From contig JAECYW010000014.1 in assembly GCA_023014335.1 (NCBI GenBank), forward strand, positions 1,550,001 to 1,614,000: a stretch of DNA of 64,000 nt. Reading direction: 5' to 3'. Origin of the DNA: Galerina marginata. Taxonomy: Eukaryota; Basidiomycota; Agaricomycetes; Agaricales; Galerinaceae. The notes beneath the pieces are model-generated. The model was not told the DNA's origin. It saw only the letters and a list, made by a program, of their open reading frames with translations, and ran no database searches. Below are positions 1 through 12,200 of the stretch, piece by piece; the stretch's first letter is position 1; each line of letters opens with the position of its first letter. The translations under genes were made by a program, and so were the position numbers.

Positions 1-858
1 AAGTGGTCGAAAATGGCGGAGGAGGAGGGGGCGGAGGCGGGGGAGAGGCTCCAGATTTTTGCTTTCGAGCATTGCGGCGCCGCTTGGGATGTGGCTGAGC
101 AGGCACTAAGAAATACTTCGTCAACGAGAGTTTGTGTGACGGTGGTGGTACGAGTGACATACCCGAACCTGGTTGCGCGTTAGGCGGACCTCCTGGTGCA
201 CCTCCAGGAGGCGAACCACCTCCCCTCGGATCTAATGGTGATCGGTGTGAGACGATGAAGTGTTGCATAGAAAAACAATCTGCTAACCCAAAGGCCTTCC
301 GGATGCACGTCTCAGGTTGTACCTATGTGCCGGAGGATTGCTTGACGCCGTGCTCGTCGGTGGCTTGCCTTGATTGGATGTTGCAGATGCGCCAGCAGGA
401 ACGGCTTTTGAAAAGGAAAGAATTAATGTGTTTTTTGAACTAGGTAGAAGAGAACGTCGACGTTTTGGGGCAGAGAAAAGGCCGAGGGCGGAGTTCGAGA
501 CGACGGGAAAGTAGGCAACCAAACTGAAAGTGCCGGTCATAACCGCAATGGCTGTGGCACGGTCCAAACGAGTGTTGTCGTATTCCTTGGTGGAGGGCGT
601 CCCGTAGGATCCTCCGGAGTTTAGTGCGACGTTGACGACCGATGCAAAAACGGCAAAAAGCATGACAGAAGGCAGCATCTTGCGCAGAGAATCGAGTTGT
701 AACGGAGATGTTATCGTATGAGAAGAGGAAGTTGAAAAGAAGGGCTGACCTTTTAAACTGACGAGGTTCGATCGATGCGTAAGGGCGAGACTAGGAGCAA
801 CTGTTGCTCGCACCCGGGCCCAGACATCTTTAAAATACGATCCTTGGCATACATCCAT
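1..858 (-). CDS. Partial gene: membrane protein with Pro/Gly-rich tail (runs off left edge)
   Basis: Not recognised. An open frame from ATG 858 holds two hydrophobic stretches, one just after an internal ATG at 678 (MLPSVMLFAVFASVV) and one around position 530 (ATAIAVMTGTFSLVAYFPVV). A hydrophilic Ser/Pro/Ala-rich region follows. A possible 57-nt intron (about 475-419) has a length divisible by three, so the frame stays open either way. Further left, a long frame from about 270 to 1 codes for a Gly/Pro-rich tail with a basic patch (PKRRRNARK) and a run of about ten prolines at the window edge. A junction through a GTGCAT donor near 308 and an acceptor near 234 would keep phase, but this is inferred. 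The start (858 or 678) and the splicing are uncertain. The layout suggests a small multi-span membrane protein with a cytoplasmic proline-rich tail. Confidence 0.4.
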
Positions 859-959
859 ATCCTCCAGCCATTAGTGATCCGGGATGTGGTGCGGGGTGTC
901 AGGCCATGCGGGCACCGTACAAGATGCTGAAAGTGAAGGCAAAATGACGGATGAAATGA

Positions 960-1209
960 GCAAGCTAGGCATCTCAAAATACGGAATGTCCTCAACGTGG
1001 TGTTGGACCTGGACGAGTTTGAAGAACGAATGAGGAAAGAATTCCCCAAAAGAAGTGAATATTGATGGCATCATTCCGCAATGACGTTCACGTCAGTTTC
1101 ATTCGCAATCCTTTCCTTCAAGTTCCTCCACCAATAAACCGGCGTTCGTGGCAAAGAATTTCGATTGGTCTTGGACGAGATACTCGTATCTGATCTGTTG
1201 CCTGCACAG
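960..1209 (+). other. Coding-like fragment, possible end of a small gene
   Basis: Two stretches on the + strand read like protein and can be joined in phase. The first (about 965-1057) reads KIRNVLNVVLDLDEFEERM and ends at a GTGAAT donor. The second, after an AAAG acceptor near 1157, reads FRLVLDEILVSDLLPAQSS and stops just after. I could not find a convincing upstream exon or start. It may be the 3' end of a small gene or a remnant. No function is assigned. Confidence 0.22.
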
Positions 1210-1215
1210 TCCTCC

Positions 1216-1847
1216 GATTCTGATCCTGACTGAAGACTTGAGCGCTGGAATACCTTGGAATCAACTTGGATACTCCGCCCTTCATTCCCCAAAATGTTGC
1301 CCCCCAAGTTCTGGATCCGCAATGAAAGTCATCGAAAGAGTGTGACACCTGGGCTAGTTATTCTTGGTGGCATGATAGTGATACATACTTATTGCATTTG
1401 AATATTTATGACCATCACCACATAAAATTTAGTATCGGCCGCGGCCATGTTTCGACCTAGATCTGCGGATATACATTACTAGTACGTGAAATCGACTTGT
1501 GTCTTCCAATTCCATCTTGTCACATTTAAATTAAACGGAGGGTTTATTTATTCACTCTACGTTCTGTAATGCGATTTTCGCGAATACCATCTTGATACAA
1601 AGGAGGCGGTCAAGTCTAAGAGAGTGTTGTGATTTGCATAGCGCGGCGTTCGATGAATTGCAGGCTTCGATACATATACGAGTACATACAGTGGCTTTTT
1701 TCCAGTTTGTCTGGCCAACCGGTCAAGCATCATAACACATGGCAGATGGTTCATGCCTTCCAGGTCGACCAACAAAATGCAGTTATGAGGAATTATTTAA
1801 GTTGAAAATCCATCGGTACTTCCATTTTGAACGAGCGTCGAAAACAT
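1216..1847. other. Intergenic, no gene seen
   Basis: AT-rich spacer with only short random open frames. It contains the region just 3' of the IF-3 stop codon. I see no repeat or RNA gene. Confidence 0.5.
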
Positions 1848-2603
1848 CTAAAGAATTGTATCTATATCTTTTTGTCTTTCCTCTTTTTGTTTTTGCCTTG
1901 AAAGTTGTCGTTCCCGCTTCTTGACCGCCTCCTTCGCCATCTCTTTCATCTCCTCCTGCGTTGGTAGAAGCTTTTCCTTCTTCACAGTACTCTGGAATGA
2001 CACCCTTGCCGACCCTCTTCTAAACTCTCTTTCACGCCACTCGTTAGCCACATCGGCCACCCTCCTCGCAACCTCGTCCAAGTGCTCCAGCATCTCATCT
2101 CTCGTTGGATTGCGTACACCAGCCTTAGGGTTGAAGACCACATCGATCCGAACGTCTCCCTTCTCGAGGTCCTCGCGGACCTTGACGACCTTGTGGTCAA
2201 AGTCTTGATCAGCAGTAAACCATGTCAACTGCGTCTCCTTGTTTACAACATGTTTTCTCTCTTCATTTGCTTTCCTCGTCGCCTTCCGCTCGAGTTTTTG
2301 CAGTTTATCGTCCAGGTGGGCGAGGATTTGAACAACGGGAGGATCATGGGAGATGAGACGCAAAATGTGGGTGGAGTGATCGACAGTGTCCAGTATCTTG
2401 GTCAACTTTTCGGCATGATGCAGAGTCCCGTTCGCGTCTTGGAGTTGAACAAACTGATATGGAATTTGGCCATTTTTTGGATGGGTCCGCGCAGATTTTA
2501 GGCCTCGAACGAGGAGAGGGACGACATCTCGAGCTATCGGTTGTACGCGCGTTGGGCGGAGGACAGAAACCACAGCCGTCCTGAACGCGAGAAAGGCACT
2601 CAT
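1848..2603 (-). CDS. Mitochondrial translation initiation factor IF-3
   Basis: A single-exon gene of 251 aa; the start is ATG 2603, and the preceding GTG is not needed. The first 40 residues are rich in Arg and Ser and lack acidic residues apart from one Asp, as in a mitochondrial presequence. The IF-3 N-terminal domain follows, with the family pattern IPYQFVQLQDANGTL. A Lys/Arg/Glu helical linker comes next, then the C-terminal domain (VREDLEKGDVRIDVVFNPKAG). The last 40 residues are a highly charged extension (KKRERQLSRQKQKEERQK). IF-3 binds the small mitoribosomal subunit and keeps subunits apart during initiation; the fungal member is known as Aim23. The family call rests on domain order and length and is fairly secure. 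The charged tail could contact rRNA, which is inference. Confidence 0.82.
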   Translation of the reverse strand: MSAFLAFRTAVVSVLRPTRVQPIARDVVPLLVRGLKSARTHPKNGQIPYQFVQLQDANGTLHHAEKLTKILDTVDHSTHILRLISHDPPVVQILAHLDDKLQKLERKATRKANEERKHVVNKETQLTWFTADQDFDHKVVKVREDLEKGDVRIDVVFNPKAGVRNPTRDEMLEHLDEVARRVADVANEWREREFRRGSARVSFQSTVKKEKLLPTQEEMKEMAKEAVKKRERQLSRQKQKEERQKDIDTIL

Positions 2604-3471
2604 CACGTCGGGAGTCAGTTGAGGAAGTGGAACGCGCTCAAGGAAGTTCGTGGGAAAATAATCAAGGTCTGGATTATCTATTCCGGAGTCCCTAATTGGG
2701 TGTTACGCACACAGCTGGGCGTTTACCGGAAGGTCAAAATATTAATGGAGTAGTTGTTTGAATTTGCCTCACATTTTGCTGAGATGTGCCCCCGCGTTAG
2801 GATGGGCAAAATTCTAACAATTTGCCGTCACAATTTGACTCCCCACCGAATAATCCGACCCCAGCTGTGGCGGACACCCTTGAGTCTTCATTCAAGAATC
2901 GTTAGAAAGCCAACTGACTGGTTCAAGTCCTGTCCGAGATGGTCAAGCTGAAGTTCAGGTAACTGAAATTACTACATAGATTGATTTCCGCCCGCGCCTA
3001 TGTATCGATCGATTCTCTCCGTAAATCGAGGTTGAGAAACGTACAAAACTGACATCTATTGGACACATTGTCCAAAGAAAGATAACTGTATACATGGTCA
3101 GGAATGACCCCGGGGGCTCAAATCTCACGCAGACTTGACAGTCCACCATTAATGCACGCATACTTTGATCCATGGGAGGGGAGCAATTGGTACTTCGTAG
3201 AACTGTCAATAGATCTACCCATTGAATGGCGCGAAAGTCTTCACTGTGGTCTGCTTCTTAGAAGAGCCATCGACAGGACCTACGAAGTTGGGGTGTCTAG
3301 GTCCGACATAGGCTTCATAAAATAGCACATAACCAAGCCTAAAAAGAAATAAATTTCCCAAAGAACCAACCCGAGTGACATCTTACACATGGATTCACAT
3401 TTTATCCGTTCACAATTAACTGTTAACTGGAGGGCTTCGTTTGATTGAGTGAGGGAAATTCGGAGAACCTC
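2604..3471. other. Intergenic, no gene seen
   Basis: About 870 bp between the IF-3 start and the 3' end of the secreted-protein gene. Open frames here are short and lack coding character. A T-loop-like string (GGTTCAAGTCC, near 2920) was examined as a possible tRNA and rejected because no acceptor stem or D-arm could be paired with it. Confidence 0.5.
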
Positions 3472-4243
3472 TCACAGGCCGAAATAGAGGCATGCTCCTA
3501 GGAGTAGCGTAGTTATCCCCACTCCTAGCCACCCGTTCTCTGCTGATCTGTTTCCAGATGCAGCGGTCGGTGCTGGAGAAGGACCAGGGGCTGTAGTGGA
3601 GGGAAGGGCAGTGACAGTGGATTGACTGAGAGGTGGTGTCGGTGTTGCAGTGAAAACAGTTGATTGGGAAGGCGCCGTAGTCTGACTGGAAGATGGAATA
3701 ACGACCGAAGAAAGTGTTCGATTTGGGTTTTGTCCAGGGAAAGTAAGCTTTTGCAAAGAAAAGCCTTTGGAGGTACATTCGCTGACTAACGCTGAATAAA
3801 GGGGCAAGAATACAGTTCTAAACCCGTAAGAATAGTGGAACGCAGACTAAAATACACACCGTCGAGGACCTGTTGGGCAGCAGCGTAATCCGTCTCGTTG
3901 ATCGCGTTCTCAAAACACTGGAAACAATTGAAGTATCCCATCTCAAAGCTTGATTGGCAGCAAGTTGTAATGGGGCAGCCCTTCCCGTAATTCAGTTAGC
4001 AGGGCATCTGATTGATTATTTTTGGACGAGACTCACCGATGCAATGGCAGTATTTACTGGGTTGCACACTGTTGTGCATTGAGAGGGGACATCAGGGATT
4101 GTGGTTTGCCTACGCCCAAGGGAGATGAAGTGGCGCTCGAGATTCACTCTGGGCGCAGGCGCAGACAGCTCGTGAGTGGCCTCAATCCGGCCGACCAATA
4201 ATCCGGCCACCATCACCAAAAGAAAAGAGGTGTATCGTAACAT
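3472..4243 (-). CDS. Small secreted, probably GPI-anchored Ser/Thr-rich protein
   Basis: Three exons, 4243-4037, 3980-3860 and 3791-3472, join in phase to give 215 aa. Donors are GTGAGT and GTGTGT, and a CTAAC branch site lies in intron 1. Residues 1-20 are a classic signal peptide (MLRYTSFLLVMVAGLLVG). The mature part has a short Cys-rich domain of about 90 residues with paired cysteines (CTTVCN, CPITTCC, CFQCF, SECTS). A Ser/Thr/Pro-rich stalk of about 80 residues follows, and the end is hydrophobic (WLGVGITTLLLGACLYFGL), preceded by small residues as in a GPI-anchor signal. This layout is common among Agaricomycete cell-surface proteins of unknown function. It could also stay as a one-pass membrane protein. 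It diverges from tad2. Confidence 0.75.
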
Positions 4244-4512
4244 GGTGTTGGTACCTTGCAACCTACGGCTTTCAGTCAAGGAGGTTAAGAAGAGGAGCTG
4301 GCAGGAGGAATGGCCAATCTACTGCCTTCGTTCCCAGGATATCGAATGGACCCACGCAGAGCATAGAAGAACCCGGAAATGTGCACGGAGGGTGTTCGGG
4401 ACGAGATATAAGTAGGTCGGGTAGGGGTTAGGGTTTTTGATTATCTGATAACGAAGTGACCGAAACTCCGTCGACTCGACAATGCCAACAACCGAAGGTT
4501 CGAGTCTCGCTG
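4244..4512. promoter_or_regulatory. Divergent promoter, secreted protein / tad2, with TATA-like box and telobox
   Basis: A 270-bp spacer between two divergent starts. On the + strand a TATAAG box lies at 4407-4412, about 100 bp before the tad2 ATG, and a GGGGTTAGGGTT string at 4424-4435 lies 77 bp before it. The latter resembles the telobox/Tbf1 type of site that is known upstream of some fungal housekeeping genes. The same 12-mer recurs upstream of the lipase gene at 37586-37597. Confidence 0.4.
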
Positions 4513-5282
<770 letters not shown>

Positions 5283-5588
5283 CATTGTCATTTGTCATCG
5301 ATTATAGGGTGTTGATGTGCAGAAAATCGGAGATTACGGGGAAATGTTACCTGCATATGAAGAGACCGTTCCTACCAAGTTCTCGATCCATTCGTGGACC
5401 TGGGAGATCGGGATGTATCCGGTGCTGCGACTAAGCCGTTTCACGGGGAATCTCCTAAAGTCCTGACCCAAGTATATACCATTATATCATAGAAAAGTCA
5501 TGAGGTGAGGCCGAATTACAACATGCCCAGACGAGAGAGTAACATACTCATGAGCTGGATTCTACGATTAGCAACTTTCAATAATGGA
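5283..5588. other. Convergent 3' spacer, no gene seen
   Basis: Holds the 3' untranslated regions of tad2 and prolyl oligopeptidase. One stretch (about 5325-5465) has an open frame on the + strand resembling protein (EETVPTKFSIHSWTWEIG) but cannot be spliced in phase to tad2. Confidence 0.4.
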
Positions 5589-8500
5589 TCAGAGATTGGG
5601 TTGCTCAGTGGAGTCTTTCCAAACAAGTCCGAGCGATTGCGCGACAAATCCCCACTTGTCCGCGCTCTCTTTGATCCTGTCAATAAAATGATCAGCTGAA
5701 GATCGACGAGGTTGTCTGAACAGGGAAGAAGTCACTTTTGTTGAGTTGATTTGCCAGCTCCATGACCGGCTTTCTTGTCTATTCGGATAAGCAACGGGTT
5801 CGGGTTGTGTGGGAGCGAGTATTGGAGCTCAGCAGCTAGCTTGAAGGAATGCATGGGCACGACGCGATCATCATCTAGGTTATAGGATCGGCATCGACCA
5901 AAGACGCATGACGTGCACAATGAGAAGCTTACGGTCAGCAGTTAGGAGTAACATTGGAGGGAACACCTTGTCTTTCGGTATGTTTTGTAGCGGGGATATG
6001 GGGAAAATGAAATCAAAGTCATTTGGATCATCAGGGTTACCGTAATCACTGGTCCAGGCTTTACCTGTGGAATGAACGGAATAGGGTAGGAATGGTGTTG
6101 GTCAGAAATGACTATTACGGACAGGGGTTGATAATAACATACCAATAGTAAACTTGTGGAACTAGAAAGGAGTCAGTTAGCAAGGGACTGGAAATATGGA
6201 CCGGAACATACCTTGAGAAGATCGTGTACTCCGACGTCGGCTACAGCGCAGCCAAACGTACCCTCCGGGGCGCGGTTGACGCAAGCAGAAACCAACAAAC
6301 CTTTTGGGAGCGATGAGGAAGATGAGGGGGTAAATCCATAGAATTACGGACCGCCATTCGACCCCCCATTGATTGTTACCTTGTCAGGAGCTGCGTACTT
6401 ATTCTTCACAAGGTATTGGCTGTGACAGGAAAGTTATTGCCGGCGGAGTAAAAAGAAGCAAGATGCGTACGTTGCGGCGATAAAATCGTCGAAGCAATTT
6501 TCCTGCAGGACATCATGAGCAGCTGATGAAATACCAAGAGTTAAAGGAACAAGGGACCTTCTTTTCTCTACATCCAGCCAAGTGCCAGTCCTCGCCGAAT
6601 TCTCCGCCACCTCTGATATTTGGAAGCGCAAACACGACGCCGTATTTTTGGAGGAATGTAAGAATTGTCGCGCTGAAAAAGGGGTCGATGGAGATACTGA
6701 ATCCACCATAACCTGGAGAGCGTGAGGCGTAAATACATGTGCCATTAAAAATTTCGATCGGATGTGGTCAGTCACCGTATTGTATAACTGGGGCAGTGCC
6801 ATCAAATTTCGTCGATCTGTGACGAACGATAAACATTGGGATGCTTGTGCCGTCCTTGCTCTCATACCATACCTGCCAAGAAAAGGTCAGTAAATGGACC
6901 AGCTAAGAGGTGGGCAGCAAGTACTTGGCTAGCTTCGAAATCCTCCGTGTTTAGGCCGTTGAGTTTGGTTGTTCGGTAAATGCTCCACCGCTGCTCCTCA
7001 GGATCGGTAAACTTGTATCTACCAATTGTGCCAGGTGAGGTAAAACCATTCAGTTCGACAAAGAACGAGGAATGCTTTTCACGCCCAGACACATGAGCAG
7101 CGCCTACAAAGTCCTCAGCCAGGCGAGCGAGCTGTTTTCCAGCATGCGAATAGACATATACCTCGTCTTTTACCTGCATAAGGTGGCCGATAACGTTATT
7201 GTTATATACTTCATATGATGGATGGGTCTTACATTGCGCTTGTAAACGAGGGCAAAGTAGCCCTTATTTACGCTGGTGATGCTGGACAAGTATGCGTCGG
7301 TTTCAGGGATGAGCTCCTTGATTTCATTCCCTTTGGCAATGTCAACAGTTATGACTCTGTACTGGGGAGCGGCTTCGTTAGTTCTAACATAGAACAATGA
7401 GCCCTTGTTTGTGATACTGGTAATGGTCATTGATCAATCAAACACAAGGAAGAATCATGGCCATACATTTCGTATTCTGAGTGATATTCATCGAAAACCT
7501 TCTGCCACTTGATATTGGGACCAAGATTTGCAGGATCAAATGCAGCAATCCAAAGTAAGTTTTGCTACATGGTGATTTAGACATCATAAATAAGAAGTTA
7601 ATAATAAGTGCATTACCCTTGAGCTGTCCTTGAGAATGTAAAGGAGGAGATAATTGCCATCGTCTGTGACATCAATGCTGAACATCCAGTCCCTATGTTC
7701 TTTGTCTTGGTAGATCAGAGTATCTTCCGCTAAACAGTTATCTGCCCGTCAACCATAATTCCAGAAAGAACGTAAAGTTTATACACTGCGGCGTTCCAAG
7801 GCGATGATAATATACCATGGCATCCAGGTCACCTTCTGTCGCAATAGGCCCATTCTCTTGGGTGGCCGTGGAGGTATCTGGGTAACGCTACAATGAAGTT
7901 AGCAACAGCGATACCATACGGTCCAGGGAATGACCTGATAAAAAAAGCCCTTGGAATCAGGTGTCCATCCTATGGATGAAAATTTGACAAATTTGATTTC
8001 TTCTGGAAGACGACCCTTGTCGTTCTTCGCGTCCACATCTTTAGTGAGAGGGGAATCCGTCGACCGCACGTAAATTGTCACAAAATCACTGCCCTAAATA
8101 AATGTGTTAACATATGCTCGAGTAGTTTGCAGTGTCTCGATGTAGTACATACAGAGAAAGAGATACCATACGCAAAATATTTGCCACAATCCGAAAAGGC
8201 ATAGGTAGAAAGAGCAGCAGTTCCGTCATTGGAAAGGGCATTGGGCTGCACGGACATCAGCAATGGTATGCGATTGGCAGAAAGCGGGCCCACATCAAAG
8301 AATAAATCGCCACCACTGCCATCGGCTGTAGAGAGATCCGGTAAATTGCTGTCTTTGGACCGGTACAACGCTTAATTTTTGGCCAACGGACGTTCACTAC
8401 CTTGTCAGGAAAGGCTGCATAAAACGCTCACCCGTCTGCGGCTCCAGGCCAGAATTGTAGTACCAGTACCATCGGTTGTCGTCATGTAAGTAAGGGGCAT

Positions 8501-8818
8501 AGGACTGGAAACATAGAATAGAGAGATTATTGCCAGAAATTCAAACGGCCGATTTGGGGCGCTTAATACCTTGGGATAATCATTGCAAGCCTGAAACGCT
8601 TTTTCAAGCCGAGGGAGGTCGGGGTTTTTGTCTAGGTAAGTCCTTGTGAAAACCTCTTGAGCAGTCGTCCATTTGTCTGTCTCATCGGTGTATTCCTCTA
8701 GCCACTGGTACGGGTCCTGAACGTGTACGTCGCCACGAAGGGCGCTCTTATAGATGTCAACGTGATCGGAACGACGAGCTGGTGGATATGCGTCAGGAAG
8801 CCACGGAGTTCGAGCCAT
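5589..8818 (-). CDS. Prolyl oligopeptidase (family S9A)
   Basis: More than a dozen exons separated by short introns. The N-terminus ([26 protein letters not shown]) and a seven-bladed propeller region precede an alpha/beta-hydrolase domain. All three catalytic residues are visible: Ser in GGSNGG (codon 6359-6361, with an intron splitting the motif just after), Asp in DDRVVP (about 5860-5876) and His in AGHGAG (5754-5771). The last exon gives [17 protein letters not shown] and ends at the TGA at 5589-5591. The family cleaves short peptides after proline, normally in the cytosol. Agaricomycetes commonly carry a housekeeping copy, and in a few species a second copy acts as a peptide macrocyclase. 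No precursor-peptide gene is visible near this one, so the housekeeping role is likelier. The usual start is ATG 8818; an in-frame ATG at 8911 is discussed in the findings. Confidence 0.92.
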
Positions 8819-8911
8819 GTGCGCAGTAAACGACGAGGAGCGCCTATACAGGGTGAAAACGCGTCTTAGAGACCTAGGAAAGGGGAGAGAACGGAGGGCC
8901 AACGAGAGCAT

Positions 8912-9600
8912 GTGTAAATGGCATGCGATCTTAAGGGAAAAAAATTATCGTCGTACTTGGGTTTTGGTCACGATGGCAGGCACGACCATCACGCCGGTCA
9001 TGCGTTGCTTTCACTTGACTAACACTTCAACTTGTCCCCTTAATTCATAGACATTCGACAAATCTCATCGATACTGATCGTTTCATTTAGGATTTGGCTC
9101 ACTCCCAACTAACTGCTTGATAATTACAACTCACCATGCCATAATTGGTTTTCCTCTGTTCAGATTCTGGAGTTGCTAGCCTCAGCCTCAGTTTATGTGA
9201 TTTTGCGGGTATGCAAGCCCTTCGGCCGACATGACAAGGCTTATGAGTCTTGTAACTTGTCCCTGCACGACTCCTTGTATTCGATGAAACGGACATTATA
9301 CCTCCCTGCAAAACTCTGGGCTTATTCTGGTGAGGCCCATGCCACTGTCCATTGCGGTCACTCTCAGACTCCCTGCTCTTTGGTCTCTTTGCTGTCCTCT
9401 TGGATTTTGGCCCAATCGTGAACCGCCCGACCATAAGGATACCCTAGGTGCTCCAAAAATGCGCTCTTGGATGCTTGGACGTGACTTCCCTGTCCAGTGT
9501 TCCTCGCTTGTCTCACAATCGGAACGGTCATCCGTGACAAGCGATGTGGCTGGATTACATGCTATGCTATGTTGCCGCTTTCCATGGCGTCCCCCTTGAG
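8912..9600. other. Intergenic, upstream of prolyl oligopeptidase
   Basis: Promoter side of the prolyl oligopeptidase gene. I see only short open frames without coding character, and no repeat. Confidence 0.45.
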
Positions 9601-9639
9601 ATAGCATATTAATTTTAGGATGTTCTTGCATGGTTTCTT

Positions 9640-12200
9640 TTCTTTTTGTTCGCAGATGAATTGACTGCTCTCGCGGAGTCGTATCAGCGCTTTTACCTAC
9701 TTTTTCCAGGTTATGACTCTGTTACCCGCTATTGGATTAAGGGCAGTTCCATTTTCTCCATGAATTTCGCCCACCGTCATTCGACTCATCTCAATAATCT
9801 CAAGACGGAGGTTTTTACGCATGTTCACCCCTTCACCACGACGCAGGGAGTGGGTCCGTTCGGCCAACATGATTGTCAGAGGTTCGCCTCAACCAGTTGA
9901 ACCGCTTCCATGAAGGTACGAGGCGTTTCAATAAGTGACGAACTCAATTGTTTTTGACATCAGTTGGCCGCTCACCATAAGCCCATGCTCGACAGCTGGA
10001 CTACTCAACGGTGAGAAATCAATCTAAAAGAACGATCATCTATTTATCAGATGAATGGCGACTTCGCAGCAATTCAGAGGGTATACCCCCACAAATTTTC
10101 CTACTAACTCCTTTAAGAAAATCTCATCCACGACACTCTAATCCTTGAATTAAAAAGAATTTCTCCGCAATTCCAACGATTTCTTGGTTTTACAACGAAG
10201 TTGGATTCTGACATGCTGCTGCATATGGCTATGTAGAAAACCCATATGCAACAAGAGGATGACACTGCTGTCATGATAAGCCTTTGACAAGACGACCGGA
10301 ACCACATATATTTCTTTGCGTCTGGCGTGTCTATCGAGATGGCACGGCATAGCGGCAAGCCAACGACCCGATATAGATTCGATCGCAAATCTTGGTCTAC
10401 GACGAAGAAGCAAGTGTGGCGCTCTATATGTGAGAAGGTAAGTCGAGTTCTCAACACGGAGAGTGACCACGTCATAATCTACGTACTTCTAGATTCGAAT
10501 TTCGATGTTATGCCTACCCCCAGCTGCCTTTGCCGATTCTCTGAAGGACTCGCTTGCTTCTTCAATTCTGCCAAAAAATTCCTGACTCTGACCTGGTCCT
10601 CGGATCACGACTTAATGACATCCTATGGGCTTGGTTTGACGCAGATCGGCATATTGTGCCATTGACAGAATCCTCGAGGGACAAAATACCCATACAGGGA
10701 CTTCGATTGCAGAAATAGAGATCAATGGACGAGGGTTGGTTCTTGATCCTGCCAGTGCCATGAATATTCTTATATTTTATTTCTAAACATCGGCAGCTTT
10801 CAGTGCGACCGCGCTGGTTCCAAAGTTCTCGCGCCCCGAGAAGCCCCCAGTGGGCAGCTGCAATCTCAAACCAATCGCTGGCCTACCAAAAACCTAGGTA
10901 CTGGAAGAGGGTGGTCCGCACGGCAGCCACCTGCCGCAGGCGGCTCACGGCACATGCAAGTAGCTACATCATAGTCTCTTGCAACCTCGCAGCTCGCATA
11001 AAATGCATCGTTCGAGGTTGTACCACCTCTTTTGAATCTAGCTAGAATCCATGAATTTTTGAGGTTTTCCTCGATCTCCAAGATCGATTTCATGATCATA
11101 TAAGGTGATAAATCTATTTCCCTCCTTGAGGGAGAGAGCTTACAAACATAGGCGAACCAGGCACTTGAGAATTTCATCGACGAGGCAAAATGGTTAAAGG
11201 ATCTGTGTCATCCGACGGATTATTTTAGCTGATTTACGTGCTTCCTAGTCCTCCCACAGTTCAAAGTCGCGTGTCGAGATCACTTGTTCAACTAATCGAT
11301 ACTCTGTGGCGGCGCGGAACAAATATGTCACGGGCACGGGAGACATCCCGCTTCAATACAATCATCCACAATTATCTATGGAGCCAATAGCCCGCATTGT
11401 AGATTTCTTGTAGCCTTGAGCGCCGGTCGCATTAACAAGGGCGGTCCACCCTGTGGGATAGGTTCAAAAATGACCTATTCTAGATTTCAAAGTCAGCGGC
11501 ATATGCATGTCTAGACTGAGTCGAGTGACATTGACCTCTGGAAATAGCTATCTACACATACGTTTTACTGTCTTCTGTGAGAACAGTTCAGTCAATACTG
11601 CCAAGCAAGAATATGGCATCTCGAGCGGAAAAGCGATTCACACAAGTGCGACCAATCAGTTTCCAAAATTCCACCTTCGAATTTTGATTATTCCCTCGAT
11701 CTTTGGCGGGCAATACGACACACGCACTAAATGGATGATAGCACACATAATTTCTCCCTACAAGGCATTGTGTCAGAGTAAGGAAGCATTTTTAGTTCGA
11801 CATTTCTAAAGATCTATCCTCAACTTCTGCGCAGTGTCAACTCCAGGTACTTATGACTGGTGGGATTCTCCAGCCGCAAAACTCGGTGTTATTGGTCCCG
11901 ACGTAAGGTCGCATTGCTGCTATAAGCTATCGTGAGACCTACACTGTACTTGATGTACAAAGGTATGGTCTTGATCTGAGAATCGTTCTCACATCTACCT
12001 AACGGTCAATCCAACTTGAAGTCAAAGACCTTGTGGGCGAGCCACTTTGTCAATTGTCTGTCATTTGGTTATCAGGAATACGTTTCCAAACAGTTAGAGG
12101 CATGTAAACTTGCTTGCAATCGTGACCGGAATTTCATTTCAAGAAACTTTGTTGAAGACTTATCGGGGAATCGAAGTATCCTCGCTTAATTACGGACGGT
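9640..12200 (+). pseudogene. Tract of decayed coding fragments
   Basis: Several + strand pieces look like exons, with plausible splice sites, but do not join into one frame. Examples are DELTALAESYQRFYLLFPG near 9655, NDEWRLRSNSEGIPPQIFLL after an acceptor near 10050, and a GTAAGT donor at 10439 followed by an acceptor near 10491 that restores AFADSLKDSLASSILPK. At 10573-10578 a run of six A breaks the frame; with five the text continues as IPDSDLVLGSRLNDILWAWF. Further pieces are EIEINGRGLVLDPASAMN near 10720 and a Pro-rich run near 10810. More appear near 11250 (SRVSRSLVQLIDTLWRR) and 11850 (TYDWWDSPAAKLGVIGPD). Family unknown. It is best read as an old gene, or two, with frameshifts; a very intron-rich live gene is less likely. 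Confidence 0.35.

Noticed and set aside
2860..2940. Possible tRNA gene (GGTTCAAGTCC string)
   Set aside because: Only the T-loop-like string fits. No matching A-box, acceptor stem or anticodon arm could be drawn around it.
5283..5465. Extra C-terminal exon for tad2
   Set aside because: The open frame looks protein-like, but no donor/acceptor pair keeps phase, and the in-frame TAG at 5280-5282 gives a family-length protein.
5589..8818. Peptide macrocyclase (cyclic-peptide biosynthesis) role for the prolyl oligopeptidase
   Set aside because: No precursor-peptide gene or other pathway gene is visible nearby, and the family motifs alone do not separate the macrocyclase from the housekeeping enzyme.
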